The notes: generated by a model not told the origin, from the letters alone. 64,000 bases of DNA from Opitutales bacterium (GCA_017531845.1 JAFXKI010000003.1:62001-126000), one strand, 5' to 3'; counted from the first letter of the stretch, positions 1-9,061 are shown. A program made the numbers and translations.

Positions 1-546
1 ATTGACGAAAAATCCGCCAAGGCGGTCCGAAAGCCCGCCGCCGCAAAGCGTTCCCGCGGGAACGTCCGGAGAAAGCCAACCGTCGTAATCGGGATCTTTT
101 TCGCGCTTTGCCTTAACGCTTTTTTCGTGTTCGGAAGTATAAAAACGATAGAACGGCGTTTCGCGGAAAAACGTTTCACCGAATCGCTCGGCAAGCTCCG
201 CATAAACGCGCTTGGCGGCGGGAACGAGATCGTCCGCCCCGAGCGTTTTGACGATGCGCATTCCCGTTACGGGGTTGAGAACGCCGGCGGCAACCTGCGA
301 GGCGGCGGTTTTCCAACCGTCGTCGACGATGAGCACCCTGCGTCCGCGCTTTTCGAGCTCGAGCGCGAGTAGCGTTCCCGCCAAGCCCTGCCCGACGATG
401 ACGAAATCGAGCATATCGGCGGAAGCCACTTCTTCGGCGGAGTTTTTTTTATTTTTTTTGAAAAGACGAAACGTGAGATAGCCCAAAAATGCCATCAAAA
501 CGCCCGTTCCCGCGCAGGAAATTTGACTTGGGAGTTCAGGCAACAT
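1..546 (-). CDS. FAD-dependent oxidoreductase, partial (C-terminus beyond window)
   Basis: The first 182 codons of a flavoprotein are visible. After a hydrophobic segment (residues about 12-28) and a lysine-rich stretch comes a Rossmann beta-alpha-beta unit with the dinucleotide-binding motif GQGLAG (52-57) and the acidic end of strand two (VDD, about 74-76). AAGVLNPVTG (86-95) is typical of DAO-type oxidases. It is the last gene of the six-gene minus-strand operon, and its ATG overlaps the end of rlmN by 11 bases. A second possible start at position 414 would remove the membrane segment and begin at MLDFVIVGQG, as soluble relatives do. I favour the longer form because it abuts rlmN, but this is uncertain. 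The substrate cannot be inferred. An abutting inverted pair of the CGGGAACG repeat lies inside it at 49-64. Confidence 0.75.
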   Translation of the reverse strand, partial: MLPELPSQISCAGTGVLMAFLGYLTFRLFKKNKKNSAEEVASADMLDFVIVGQGLAGTLLALELEKRGRRVLIVDDGWKTAASQVAAGVLNPVTGMRIVKTLGADDLVPAAKRVYAELAERFGETFFRETPFYRFYTSEHEKSVKAKREKDPDYDGWLSPDVPAGTLCGGGLSDRLGGFFVN

Positions 547-1642
547 TTTTTTCCTTGTCCAGATTTCTCAAACGAAGCTGACCGCAGGCAGCATCAATGT
601 CGTGCCCTTTTTCGCGGCGCAGAGTCGCGGGAACGCGGCGCTCCTGCAGGATTTTTAAAAACTGCATTTGGCGGTTGCCCGACGGGCGTTTCCACGGCAA
701 GCCTTCAACCGTGTTATAAGGAATCAGATTCACATGCGCGTGGAGTTCCCGCGCGATGTCGGCGAGCTTGCGCGCCTGCTCGAGCGTGTCGTTCACGTCT
801 TCGATGAGAATAAATTCGAGCGTAATCATGCGCCCGTGTTTTTCCGAAAATTCCTTTGCGGCGGGAATGAGTTGTGCGAGCGGGAACTTGCGGTTGACGG
901 GCATGATTTGCGAGCGCACCTCGTCGGTCGCGCCGTGCAGGCTGATTGCGAGGCGAAACTGCATCGGCTCGTCGGCAAGCTCGCGAATTTTCGGCACAAC
1001 GCCGCTCGTGGAAATCGTGATGCGCCGCGCGCCGACGCCCAAGCCCCAAGGCGCATTCGCGATGGTGAGCGCGCGCATCGTAGCCTCGTAATTCATGAGC
1101 GGCTCGCCCATACCCATGACAACGATGTTGTCAAAATCCGTAAATCCGGTTTCGCGCGTGCCCTTATCGCCGCCTTCCCAGCAAACGAACATGAGCTGCG
1201 CCATGATTTCGCCTGCGTCGAGATTGCGTTTCCAGCCCGCCAAGCCGCTTGCGCAAAATTTGCATCCTTGGGCGCAGCCGACCTGAGTCGAAATGCAAAC
1301 GGTTTTGCGGGAACGCTCTTCGCCCGTTCCATCTTGCGGCGCGCGAAGAATCACGCATTCGACGAGCGCGCCGTCGCGCATTTGGAGCAAAAATTTTTCC
1401 GTAACATCGCTTGTCTGCGCGCTTTTTGCGACGAGTTTCGCCGGCATAAAATCATAGGTTTCCGCCAGCCACGCGCGCGTTCCCGCCGAAATATTCGTCA
1501 TTTCCTCGAAAGAGCGCACGCGTTTTTTGTAAATCCATTCGAGAATTTGCGTGGCACGAAACGCTTTTTCGCCGCGCGCCTGCAATGCGGCTGCGAGCGT
1601 TTCTTTAGTTTCGGAAAAAATCAGCGGGCGAGGTTCGGACAT
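536..1642 (-). CDS. rlmN: 23S rRNA (adenine-2503-C2)/tRNA methyltransferase RlmN
   Basis: Radical SAM methyltransferase that methylates C2 of A2503 in 23S rRNA, and in studied homologues A37 of some tRNAs. The protein is 368 residues, normal for the family. The radical SAM cysteines are C123, C127 and C130 (CAQGCKFC). The MGMGEPLMN segment, the GVVPKI region and the C-terminal RREKGHDIDAACGQL segment with the second essential cysteine are all present. The reading frame is open further upstream, but that part overlaps rph; ATG at 1642 gives the usual family start and leaves a 17-base gap to rph. It belongs to the minus-strand operon with rph, ybeY and the 7TM-HD gene, an RNA-processing neighbourhood. 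Confidence 0.96.
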   Translation of the reverse strand: MSEPRPLIFSETKETLAAALQARGEKAFRATQILEWIYKKRVRSFEEMTNISAGTRAWLAETYDFMPAKLVAKSAQTSDVTEKFLLQMRDGALVECVILRAPQDGTGEERSRKTVCISTQVGCAQGCKFCASGLAGWKRNLDAGEIMAQLMFVCWEGGDKGTRETGFTDFDNIVVMGMGEPLMNYEATMRALTIANAPWGLGVGARRITISTSGVVPKIRELADEPMQFRLAISLHGATDEVRSQIMPVNRKFPLAQLIPAAKEFSEKHGRMITLEFILIEDVNDTLEQARKLADIARELHAHVNLIPYNTVEGLPWKRPSGNRQMQFLKILQERRVPATLRREKGHDIDAACGQLRLRNLDKEKNVA

Positions 1643-1659
1643 TTTTTGCCGGAAAAATT

Positions 1660-2385
1660 TTATGCGAGAACGCGTTTTTGGATTTCGGAAATTTCGGCAA
1701 TGCCTTTTTTCCCGAGAGCAATCATTGCAGCAAGTTCCTCCGGAGAAAATGTCGCTTCTTCGCCGGAAGACTGAAGCTCGACAAAACGCCCCGTTCCCGT
1801 CATTACGACGTTTGCATCCACGGCGGCATCTTTGTCTTCCAGATAGCACAAATCAAGAATCGGTGTTTCCTGATACATTCCGACGCTAATGGCGGCGACG
1901 GAATCCGTGAACGGATCTTCGGAGAGTTTACCTGCTTCGATGAATTTTTTGACGGCGAGCTTAGCGGTAACATAGGCACCGGAAATGGACGCGGTGCGCG
2001 TGCCGCCGTCCGCCTGAAGCACGTCGCAATCGATCCAAAGCGTCATGCCGTCGAGTTTTTCGAGGTCGATAACGGCGCGGAGTGCGCGACCGATGAGGCG
2101 TTGAATTTCGACGGTGCGACCGTCGAGTTTGCCGCGGGAAATATCGCGGGCTTTGCGGTCGAGCGTCGAATACGGCAAGAGCGAATATTCTGCAGTGAGC
2201 CAGCCGCCTTTCACGCCTTGGATGCGCATCCACGTCGGCACTTTTTCTTCGAGTGTTGCCGCGCAAATAACACGCGTGTTGCCGAAGCATGCAAGCACGG
2301 ATCCTGCGGCGTGCGGTGCGATGCCGGGCTGAAAGGAAATCGGGCGGAGTTGATCCGCTTCACGGTTGTCGGGTCGGATAATCAT
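1660..2385 (-). CDS. rph: Ribonuclease PH
   Basis: Phosphate-dependent 3'-5' exoribonuclease that trims tRNA 3' ends. At 241 residues it is full length. It starts with the family's RPDNREADQLRPI segment and contains GSVLACFGNTRVICAATLEEKVP, the R-rich segment KARDISRGKLDGRTVEIQRLIGR, and the signature GGTRTASISGAYV. It lies 22 bases downstream of the AmgK-like kinase gene and 17 bases upstream of rlmN, in the same operon as ybeY, consistent with shared RNA maturation duties. The assignment rests on motif order and length and is secure. Confidence 0.97.
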   Translation of the reverse strand: MIIRPDNREADQLRPISFQPGIAPHAAGSVLACFGNTRVICAATLEEKVPTWMRIQGVKGGWLTAEYSLLPYSTLDRKARDISRGKLDGRTVEIQRLIGRALRAVIDLEKLDGMTLWIDCDVLQADGGTRTASISGAYVTAKLAVKKFIEAGKLSEDPFTDSVAAISVGMYQETPILDLCYLEDKDAAVDANVVMTGTGRFVELQSSGEEATFSPEELAAMIALGKKGIAEISEIQKRVLA

Positions 2386-2407
2386 AAATGGAATCAGGAG
2401 TTGGAAA

Positions 2408-3364
2408 TTAGGATACGAGGGATTTTTCCTGGGCGAGCATTTGTTCGGCGAGGGCGTGAAGAAACGGCAGCGTTCCCGCCGTTACGGTTACGAGATTTTT
2501 CAGCGCTGGAAGCGCGTGTTGGCGAAAATGCGGTTTTCCCATTTTCCCGGAAAGGAAGAAATACGCGCCGAGTGCCTGCATGAGGCGTTGAGCGGCGGCA
2601 CGAAAAAGATTTTCCTCCGCTGCGCGATCTGCGGGAACGCTGATTTTTTCGCAGTAAAATTGCAGAAGGGATTTACGGACTTCCGGAGAAATTTCCGCAT
2701 AGGGGTCAAACAAAAGCGAGGCGACATCATACCAGCCGGTTCCGATGCGCATTCCCTGAAAATCAATGAATACGGCGTTCCCGTTTTTCCAAAGAATATT
2801 TTGCGATTGGCAATCGCGGTGAACGAGTTGCGGCGGGAGCGCGAGAAGTGTTTCGGCAAGGTCGGAAAGCTCTGCTTCGAGTGCCGTTTTTTCCGAAACG
2901 GAAAGAGAAATTTTCAAACCGCCTTCCACGGCGTTTTTCAAAAAATAATCGCGTTCCCATTGGTAGTAAGCGCGATTAAAACCGTCTCGCATCATCGGGA
3001 AGTCCGGCGGAAGATTTTTCATTCCCTGCGTATGCAGGCAAGCCAAGCCGCATAATGCCGAGCGATAGGCGGGAAGAAAATCCGCTGAAGTTTCTCGCTG
3101 AAGCGTCCACAAATCCGTATCTCCGAGATCTTCCATCACGAAGAGTTTTTTCTCGGGAAAATCAAGTAAAACGGCCGGGACGGGAACGCCGATTTTTTTC
3201 AGGAAACGGGCAATTCCCGCATAATAAGCGTTTTCCTCTTTTTCCGTATCGTAAAAACAAAATACGGCGGGAACGCCTTCAAAATCGCTTCGGAAAAAGC
3301 GCCGTGTACCCCCGCCCTTTTTCAGTTCCGTGCTTTCGCGCAATATTTTTTCGAGAGAACACAT
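2408..3364 (-). CDS. Aminoglycoside-phosphotransferase-fold sugar kinase, AmgK-like
   Basis: A 318-residue APH-fold kinase. The catalytic loop HRDCQSQN is at 182-189 and the metal-binding DFQG at 201-204, followed by WYDVASLLFDPY, the arrangement of the anomeric MurNAc/GlcNAc kinase AmgK used in peptidoglycan recycling. The N-terminal GGGTRRFFR resembles the nucleotide-binding loop of that family. The open frame runs on upstream inside ybeY; ATG at 3364, one base after the ybeY stop, is the natural start. The usual partner MurU is not in the window, so the substrate is inferred only. It sits between ybeY and rph in the minus-strand operon. An antibiotic-resistance role is unlikely given the housekeeping operon context. 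Confidence 0.72.
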   Translation of the reverse strand: MCSLEKILRESTELKKGGGTRRFFRSDFEGVPAVFCFYDTEKEENAYYAGIARFLKKIGVPVPAVLLDFPEKKLFVMEDLGDTDLWTLQRETSADFLPAYRSALCGLACLHTQGMKNLPPDFPMMRDGFNRAYYQWERDYFLKNAVEGGLKISLSVSEKTALEAELSDLAETLLALPPQLVHRDCQSQNILWKNGNAVFIDFQGMRIGTGWYDVASLLFDPYAEISPEVRKSLLQFYCEKISVPADRAAEENLFRAAAQRLMQALGAYFFLSGKMGKPHFRQHALPALKNLVTVTAGTLPFLHALAEQMLAQEKSLVS

Positions 3365-3365
3365 T

Positions 3366-3911
3366 TTACGGGAATACAAGAGTCTTAAGCGGCGCAAGAT
3401 TTTTTTCACGAAGCAAGTTGAGCGCAAGAGCTTCTGCTGCGCGCATTTCGCGCCGGTCGGCTTCCTCAATGTCGTCCAAACCTGCCAAATGCAACCATCC
3501 GTGAACGAGGTAGAGCAAAAGCTCATCCGCTTCGGGAACGTTTAATTCTTTCGCCATACGTTGAGCTTGAGCAACGCAAACGCAAATTTCGCCGGCGAAA
3601 GCATCGTCGGGAGCGTTATCTCGAGCGGAAGCATTTGCACTTTCCGGAGCGGCGTTTCCGACCGCCCGGTCTTTCGGTTGCGTGAAAACCTCATCGCCCG
3701 GGAACGTAATAACGTCGGTTTTTGAGGGATCGTCGAGAAATGTTTCGTGCATTTCGCAAATTTCCTCGTCGCCGAGAAAGGCAATCGAGAGCGTTCCCGC
3801 CGGAAAAATCCACGGAGCATTTTCCCGCAGACAAGCGATGACGGCGGAAATTTCTCCCGCGTCGACCGAAAAGCCGTCGACTCCGCAAAAAACATCAACC
3901 TCGTTGCCCAT
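3366..3911 (-). CDS. ybeY: Endoribonuclease YbeY (rRNA maturation factor)
   Basis: Zinc-dependent RNase of 16S rRNA 3'-end maturation and ribosome quality control. The family metal site normally reads HGxLHLxGYDH; here it is HGWLHLAGLDD, with H137 and H141 kept and an aspartate (D147) in place of the third histidine. Aspartate could still bind zinc, but the change is notable. The TDVITFPGDE segment (65-74) is followed by a roughly 30-residue alanine- and aspartate-rich insertion before GEICVCV, making the protein 181 residues, longer than the usual 150-160. It lies 6 bases after the 7TM-HD gene, a classic ybeY neighbourhood, and 1 base before the AmgK-like kinase. Confidence 0.9.
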   Translation of the reverse strand: MGNEVDVFCGVDGFSVDAGEISAVIACLRENAPWIFPAGTLSIAFLGDEEICEMHETFLDDPSKTDVITFPGDEVFTQPKDRAVGNAAPESANASARDNAPDDAFAGEICVCVAQAQRMAKELNVPEADELLLYLVHGWLHLAGLDDIEEADRREMRAAEALALNLLREKNLAPLKTLVFP

Positions 3912-3917
3912 AAGCGC

Positions 3918-6293
3918 CTACGCTTCTTTTTTGACGATGCGCACCTTGGTTCGTTTGTCCGCCGGGGTCGCTTCCGCCGGAGTTACTCCGCCCGCCTCTT
4001 TCGGATATTCGATTCGATGGTGGAAAGTGTGAAGCACGGATTTTACGAGGCTTGCACGAATCACGGAAATCTGAGCCATCGTAATGGCACAATCGTCAAA
4101 TTCTCCGTCGTAAATGCGGGAACGAATGAGCGAGCCGACGAGTTCCTCCACCGCTTGCGGCGTGATTTTTTTGAGGGAGCGCGAAGCTGCTTCGACAATG
4201 TCGCACATCATAATAATTGCCGCTTCCAACGAGTGAGGTTTCGGACCGTCGTAGCGAAAGAGCGTTTCATCCACAACGGCATTTTCTCCTTCTTCGGAGA
4301 CGGCGAGGTCTTTCGCTTTTTTGAAAAAGTAGCCGACCAAGCTTGTGCCGTGGTGCTGCTCGATAACGTCTCGCACGCGTTCCGGCAGGTGGTATTCGGA
4401 GGCAAGCTCGGCGCCGTCGCGCACGTGGCTTTTGATAATCAGCGCAGACATTTGCGGCGTGATATCGTCGTGCGGATTGCGATCACTTCCCTGATTTTCC
4501 GTAAAATATTCCGGCTTAAAGGTTTTCCCGATATCGTGAAACAGAGCCGCGCATTTGCAGAGAGCCGTGTTTGCGCCGACTTCGTGCGCCGCTTTTTCCG
4601 CATAATTGGAAACCATTACACAGTGGTGAAACGTTCCCGGCGCCACTAATTGCAATTTTCTCAGCAACGGATGATTGTAATCCGCAAGCTCAATAAACGT
4701 GATGTTTGTGCGCGCCCGGAAAACGCCTTCAAGCATTCCCAAAACGCCGGCGGAAACCACGCCGTAGAAAAGCCCGATCAAAATGGCGGAAAGCGTATTT
4801 GCCAAAATCTGGAGCCACGACGTTTCCGCGTAATAGCCGACGCACAGCGCAGTCAACGCCATCGCCAAGCCCGAGTAAAAACCGGCGCGCACCAACGTCG
4901 ATCGCTTCATCGCATTGCGAGCCACGCGCACCGCTATCAGCGACGACACGGAAATCATCATCAGAATCTGAATGTTCCCGCCCAGCATCAGCGAAGCCAC
5001 CGCGCCGACGAAGAGCGAGGCAAGAATTCCCAGCGGTGCTCCCGCGATTGCGGAAACCGAAATCGCAACAATCGCCGGGGACGAGAGCCAAACCAACGCA
5101 TCCCCCAAAGAGCCGAATGCCTGCACGGCGGTATCGGATTCCGTAAGTTCCAAAATGACGCGAATCAGCAAAATATTGATAACCGTCATCACTCCCGTGA
5201 AAAGCAAACGACGGCGCATAGGTGCTCCTCCGCTCGGAACCAACAAACCGCGATAAATAATCGCGATTACGACAACGCAAAAAACGTAAAGCAGATTTGT
5301 CAAAAACGAAATCGAAACACCAAGCCGTCGCGTCTCATGCTCCGATTGCGCAGCACGATACGCCATCCAGCGTTCCGCGATTTCCTCATCGACGCGCATT
5401 CCCGGCAAAAGCAACGGCGTGCCTTCGTTCACACGGACAACCACCGGCGCAACTGCCGCCACTGCCGCATCCTTCTGCTTATTAGTTGCCTCGGCATCAA
5501 AAACGACGTTCGGGCGAATCAGCGGAGAAAACATATCCACCACCACGGGAACGGACTGCGTCAGCCGCTCAACCGGGAAACCGTTAAAAACTCTTCTCCA
5601 GCAACAAACTTCAACTTCTTCGGCAAACTTTTTGCGAAATTCAGTCGGCGTAAGCCCGTTGCGCCTCGAAAATGCCGCTGCCGTCGGCGAGCGCCCCTTT
5701 TCTTCGGCGATCCCGTTTTCCGCCAAATCTCTGAAAATGCGCACACTTTCATCCGTAAGTAATTTGTAACGGTCGGCAGTTACGCAATTATCAACAAGAC
5801 GGGAAACATCAATTGCCAGCCGATTCAAAATGTCCTGCAACGCAGTATCGCTGTCGGTAACTTTTTGCTCCTCGAAAAGCGAAAGAATCATGTCCAGCCT
5901 TTGGGCACGTTCCTTAGTTTCGTAAATGGCATCAAAATTTTCGGCGACAGCGTTCCCGACCAAGATGTATTTTTCCAAAACCCGGTTAATCTGCTCCATA
6001 TCCGGTCGATACACGGGAACGACATTATAAAGAGCTTCTTCCTCCTTCGCCCGCTTACGCACGGCACTTTCGTAAGAAAAGTCAAAGGGCGCGTCGAAGC
6101 GAAACGTCAATTGCATCCCCTTAAAAATAATCGGCGTATGCGGCGGGCGTCCCCAAAAGGCGACGAACGCGACAAGCGCTACGAAGAGCAAAACGCCTAC
6201 CGCAGAATAAAGCCAACGGGAGAAGCTCCCGCGGGGAACTTCCGTTGCCGGTTCACGATGCTTCTTTTTTTGTCCGTGTTGAAAAATCTGCAT
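3918..6293 (-). CDS. 7TM-HD membrane phosphohydrolase (PgpH-like, cyclic-di-AMP phosphodiesterase family)
   Basis: A 791-residue membrane protein with the full 7TMR-HD architecture: one N-terminal membrane helix (FSRWLYSAVGVLLFVALVAFVAF), a large extracytoplasmic domain, a block of about seven helices, then a cytoplasmic HD domain. The HD domain shows HHCVMVSNYAEKAA, ALFHDIGK and EQHHGTSLV, the metal-binding histidines and HD pair of the family. PgpH members degrade cyclic di-AMP, and the gene commonly precedes ybeY, as here (6-base gap). First gene of the operon running down to position 1. The ATG at 6293 was preferred to a TTG at 6356. Fusing phosphodiesterase and RNA-processing genes in one operon hints at stress or osmotic coupling, which is inference. 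Confidence 0.88.
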   Translation of the reverse strand: MQIFQHGQKKKHREPATEVPRGSFSRWLYSAVGVLLFVALVAFVAFWGRPPHTPIIFKGMQLTFRFDAPFDFSYESAVRKRAKEEEALYNVVPVYRPDMEQINRVLEKYILVGNAVAENFDAIYETKERAQRLDMILSLFEEQKVTDSDTALQDILNRLAIDVSRLVDNCVTADRYKLLTDESVRIFRDLAENGIAEEKGRSPTAAAFSRRNGLTPTEFRKKFAEEVEVCCWRRVFNGFPVERLTQSVPVVVDMFSPLIRPNVVFDAEATNKQKDAAVAAVAPVVVRVNEGTPLLLPGMRVDEEIAERWMAYRAAQSEHETRRLGVSISFLTNLLYVFCVVVIAIIYRGLLVPSGGAPMRRRLLFTGVMTVINILLIRVILELTESDTAVQAFGSLGDALVWLSSPAIVAISVSAIAGAPLGILASLFVGAVASLMLGGNIQILMMISVSSLIAVRVARNAMKRSTLVRAGFYSGLAMALTALCVGYYAETSWLQILANTLSAILIGLFYGVVSAGVLGMLEGVFRARTNITFIELADYNHPLLRKLQLVAPGTFHHCVMVSNYAEKAAHEVGANTALCKCAALFHDIGKTFKPEYFTENQGSDRNPHDDITPQMSALIIKSHVRDGAELASEYHLPERVRDVIEQHHGTSLVGYFFKKAKDLAVSEEGENAVVDETLFRYDGPKPHSLEAAIIMMCDIVEAASRSLKKITPQAVEELVGSLIRSRIYDGEFDDCAITMAQISVIRASLVKSVLHTFHHRIEYPKEAGGVTPAEATPADKRTKVRIVKKEA

Positions 6294-6478
6294 TCTAAGA
6301 AATTCTGAAACGCTTAATTTTACGCGGGAACGCCAATCCGCGCAAGCCGCAAGCAAAACAGCCTTTTCAGAACAAAATTTTACGACACAAATTCACTTGT
6401 AAAACAAAATCTTTTTCTATGTAATGCGCCGAAATTTTTTGAGACAGTATTTTCCGATTTGATGAATTTTAAGAAATT

Positions 6479-7984
6479 ATGAAACCGTTGATCCTTATTG
6501 TTGACGATGAGAAAAACACCCGCGAAGGGCTTGCCGCCACCCTCGAGGAACAATACGAAGTTTCCATGGCAAGCAATGCGGACGAAGCTTTCCGCCTCAT
6601 GGACATCGAAAATTTCGATGTCATAATCACCGACCTGCGCATGGCGGGACAATCCGGACTTTCCGTCATAGACCGCGCGTTGGAACTGCCGCAAAAACCC
6701 GTTTGCATCATGATGACCGCTTACGGGAACGTCGAAACGGCCGTTGAGGCAATGCGCCGCGGAGCTTACGATTTCCTGACCAAACCGCTAAACCTCGAAA
6801 AACTCGAAATCGTTATCCAAAGAGCACTCAAAAGCCGCGACACCGAAAAAGAAAATCGTGCGATGCGAGCCCGCCTGGACAACAAATTCAGTTTCAAAGG
6901 CTTAGTCGGCGAAAGCGACGCTCTCACATCCTGCGTTGAAAAAGCCAAGAAAGTCGCCGCCTCCAAAGCGACCGTGCTCCTTCTCGGCGAAACGGGAACG
7001 GGCAAGGAACTTTTCGCACAGCTCATTCACCAAAACAGCCAGCGAGCCAAAGGACCGTTCGTTCCCGTTCACTGCGCCGCCATCGCCGCCACGCTCTTGG
7101 AAAGCGAAATTTTCGGACACGAAAAAGGGGCGTTCACGGGTGCCAACGAACGCCGCATCGGGCGTTTTGAATCCGCAAACGGCGGCACGCTTTTTCTGGA
7201 CGAAATCGGAGAAATCGACCTCGCGACCCAAGTAAAGCTTCTCCGCTTTCTTGAGACCCGCGCCATTGAGCGGCTCGGCTCGCAGAAACAAATTCAGCTC
7301 GACGTCCGACTCGTTTGCGCCACCAACCGCGACTTGGCAAAAATGGTTGCGGAAGGCACATTCCGCGAAGACCTTTACTACCGTCTTTCCGTCGTCGCAC
7401 TGATACTTCCGCCCTTGCGGGAACGCGCGAGCGATATTCCGATTTTGATCAACCACTACATTCGGCATTTTGCGGCAGAGAACGGACTCAAACCGCCGAA
7501 AATTTCGTCAAAGGCAATGACGATTTTCGGAAAATACACTTGGCCCGGCAACATCCGCGAATTGCGCAATCTTTGCGAAAATCTCGTCGTTATGCACTCC
7601 GGAAGCGAAGTGGGCGAATATGATTTGGATTCCCGCTTTCTGCTCAAGCGCATTGAACCGGCGATGCCCGTCATCCCCAGCACCAACACTTCTCCCTCCG
7701 GAGAGCCGCTCTCCGAAAAGGAACTTCTCAAAGCACTAAAAAAAGATCGTGCTAACCAACGCGAAAAAATCAAAAAAGTGCGCATGCAAGCTCTTTCCAA
7801 GCGGGAAAACGAAAAACGCCTAATGCGCGAAGCTCTCATTCAGGCAAACGGGAACCGCACGGCGGCTGCAGATTACCTCGGCATTTCCCGACGCACCTTC
7901 CACCGAAAACTCCTTGAGGATCCCTCCATCGCCTCCGGTTACACGGCAAAACGCGGCAGACGGTCTGAGGCTGACAACATTTAA
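6479..7984 (+). CDS. NtrC-family sigma-54-dependent response regulator
   Basis: A 501-residue activator with three domains. The receiver (1-120) has acidic pocket D9-D10, phosphoacceptor D52 and K102. The AAA+ domain (about 140-370) has Walker A GETGTGKE (170-177), the sigma-54 contact loop GAFTGA (217-222) and the arginine-rich RLSVVALILPPLRER segment. A Fis-type helix-turn-helix (about 450-485, GNRTAAADYLGISRRTFHRKL) follows a highly charged linker. It should activate RNA polymerase holding sigma-54 after phosphorylation. No sensor kinase is adjacent. It is divergent from the 7TM-HD operon and followed after 22 bases by a PstS-like gene on the same strand, so the two may be co-transcribed. 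Confidence 0.94.
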   Translation: MKPLILIVDDEKNTREGLAATLEEQYEVSMASNADEAFRLMDIENFDVIITDLRMAGQSGLSVIDRALELPQKPVCIMMTAYGNVETAVEAMRRGAYDFLTKPLNLEKLEIVIQRALKSRDTEKENRAMRARLDNKFSFKGLVGESDALTSCVEKAKKVAASKATVLLLGETGTGKELFAQLIHQNSQRAKGPFVPVHCAAIAATLLESEIFGHEKGAFTGANERRIGRFESANGGTLFLDEIGEIDLATQVKLLRFLETRAIERLGSQKQIQLDVRLVCATNRDLAKMVAEGTFREDLYYRLSVVALILPPLRERASDIPILINHYIRHFAAENGLKPPKISSKAMTIFGKYTWPGNIRELRNLCENLVVMHSGSEVGEYDLDSRFLLKRIEPAMPVIPSTNTSPSGEPLSEKELLKALKKDRANQREKIKKVRMQALSKRENEKRLMREALIQANGNRTAAADYLGISRRTFHRKLLEDPSIASGYTAKRGRRSEADNI

Positions 7985-8006
7985 AATCTGTGCTAAAAGA
8001 TGCGGC

Positions 8007-8930
8007 ATGAGTTTTTCTACCGCATCTTTTATTTTAAAAAGAACCTGTCTCGCTGCGGCTCTGCTCACGGCGGGAACGCTCGCCACCCTTGCAGAAACTC
8101 CCGTCCGCTATTCCGGCTCGGACTTTTTGTCCGGCGAGCCCGAAAAAGCACTGAATGCTCACATCGAGAAAAACTACGGCGAAGCTCCGACAAGCAAACT
8201 TCGCGGAAGCATCGCCGGAGAAAAGGAACTGCGCGGCGGCAAGGCAGACTTTGCCCTTCTCATGCTTCCCGCCGCCGGAAAAAACATTCCGGAAGTCAAA
8301 GCCGGAGAATGGCGCGTGTTCCCGCTCGGCTATCAGGTAGCTTACGTTGCCGCCGCCTCCGCCAATCCGCTCAACGAAATTACTTTCGAACAGCTTGCCT
8401 CCATTTTCGGAAACTTCTCAAAAACCGAAGCTAAAAGCTGGGAAGAACTCGGCGCTGCCGGATTTTCGCCTTCCATTACGCCCTGTTCCGGAGACCTCTC
8501 GAAAACCAACGCGGTAACGTTTTTCCAGAGAAAGGTGCTCCCGAACTTCGCATTCCGACCCTCCGTCCGTAATCTTGCCTCCGACGAGAACGCATTTAAG
8601 GAAATTATCAATAATCCCGGAGCCATCGCTATTGTCGGCAAACAAATGCCCGCCGGAGTCCCGATCAAACTTCTCGCCGTTGCCGATAATCACGAGAACG
8701 AAAACGCTACGGCATACGCCCCTATTTTTACGAATATTTACAACGGCGACTATCCGCTTACCATTCCGGTTTACGTCGTTTATCCCACAAAAAACCGCCT
8801 GATGCTGAAATCCGTTTTGTCTTACTTGTACTCACAGGAAATGGCGGATCAGCTTGCAGATGCCGGATTTTTACCGCTTGAGCCCAAGTTGCGGGAACAG
8901 TTCCAAAAAGGCATTGACAATATCAAATAA
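8007..8930 (+). CDS. PstS-like substrate-binding protein
   Basis: A 307-residue exported protein. The signal peptide (about 1-35, ILKRTCLAAALLTAGTLATLAETP) is followed by a PBP-like fold: PVRYSGSDFL opens the first lobe, GGKADFALLMLP and WRVFPLGYQVAYVAA are typical of PstS-type proteins, and ITFEQLASIFGNFSKTEAKSWEELG matches the PstS segment that places the ligand loop. No pstCAB genes follow, so it may be an orphan binding protein or act with a remote transporter. It starts 22 bases after the NtrC-type regulator and probably shares its transcript. The upstream open frame lies inside the regulator gene and was trimmed to ATG 8007. The ligand (phosphate or another oxyanion) is not proven. Confidence 0.8.
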   Translation: MSFSTASFILKRTCLAAALLTAGTLATLAETPVRYSGSDFLSGEPEKALNAHIEKNYGEAPTSKLRGSIAGEKELRGGKADFALLMLPAAGKNIPEVKAGEWRVFPLGYQVAYVAAASANPLNEITFEQLASIFGNFSKTEAKSWEELGAAGFSPSITPCSGDLSKTNAVTFFQRKVLPNFAFRPSVRNLASDENAFKEIINNPGAIAIVGKQMPAGVPIKLLAVADNHENENATAYAPIFTNIYNGDYPLTIPVYVVYPTKNRLMLKSVLSYLYSQEMADQLADAGFLPLEPKLREQFQKGIDNIK

Positions 8931-8943
8931 AAAAGATTCTATT
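8914..8943 (+). promoter_or_regulatory. Candidate promoter for tRNA-Gly
   Basis: TTGACA at 8914-8919 and TCTATT at 8938-8943, 18 bases apart, end about 30 bases before the tRNA. The element overlaps the last codons of the PstS-like gene. Seen in sequence; activity is inferred. Confidence 0.4.
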
Positions 8944-8973
8944 TATTCCAATTTTATTGCTTCTGCAATCTAA

Positions 8974-9049
8974 GCGGGCGTAGCTCAATTGGTAGAGTAC
9001 CACCTTGCCAAGGTGGATGTTGGCGGTTCGAACCCGCTCGCCCGCTCCA
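8974..9049 (+). tRNA. tRNA-Gly (GCC anticodon)
   Basis: A complete cloverleaf: 7-base acceptor stem GCGGGCG/CGCCCGC, D arm with GGTAGAG, anticodon stem CCACC/GGTGG around TT-GCC-AA, and T arm GCGGTTCGAACCCGC. The discriminator T and the CCA end are encoded. The GCC anticodon reads glycine codons GGC and GGU. It stands alone between the PstS-like gene and a terminator. Confidence 0.97.
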
Positions 9050-9061
9050 CTTTCAAACAAC

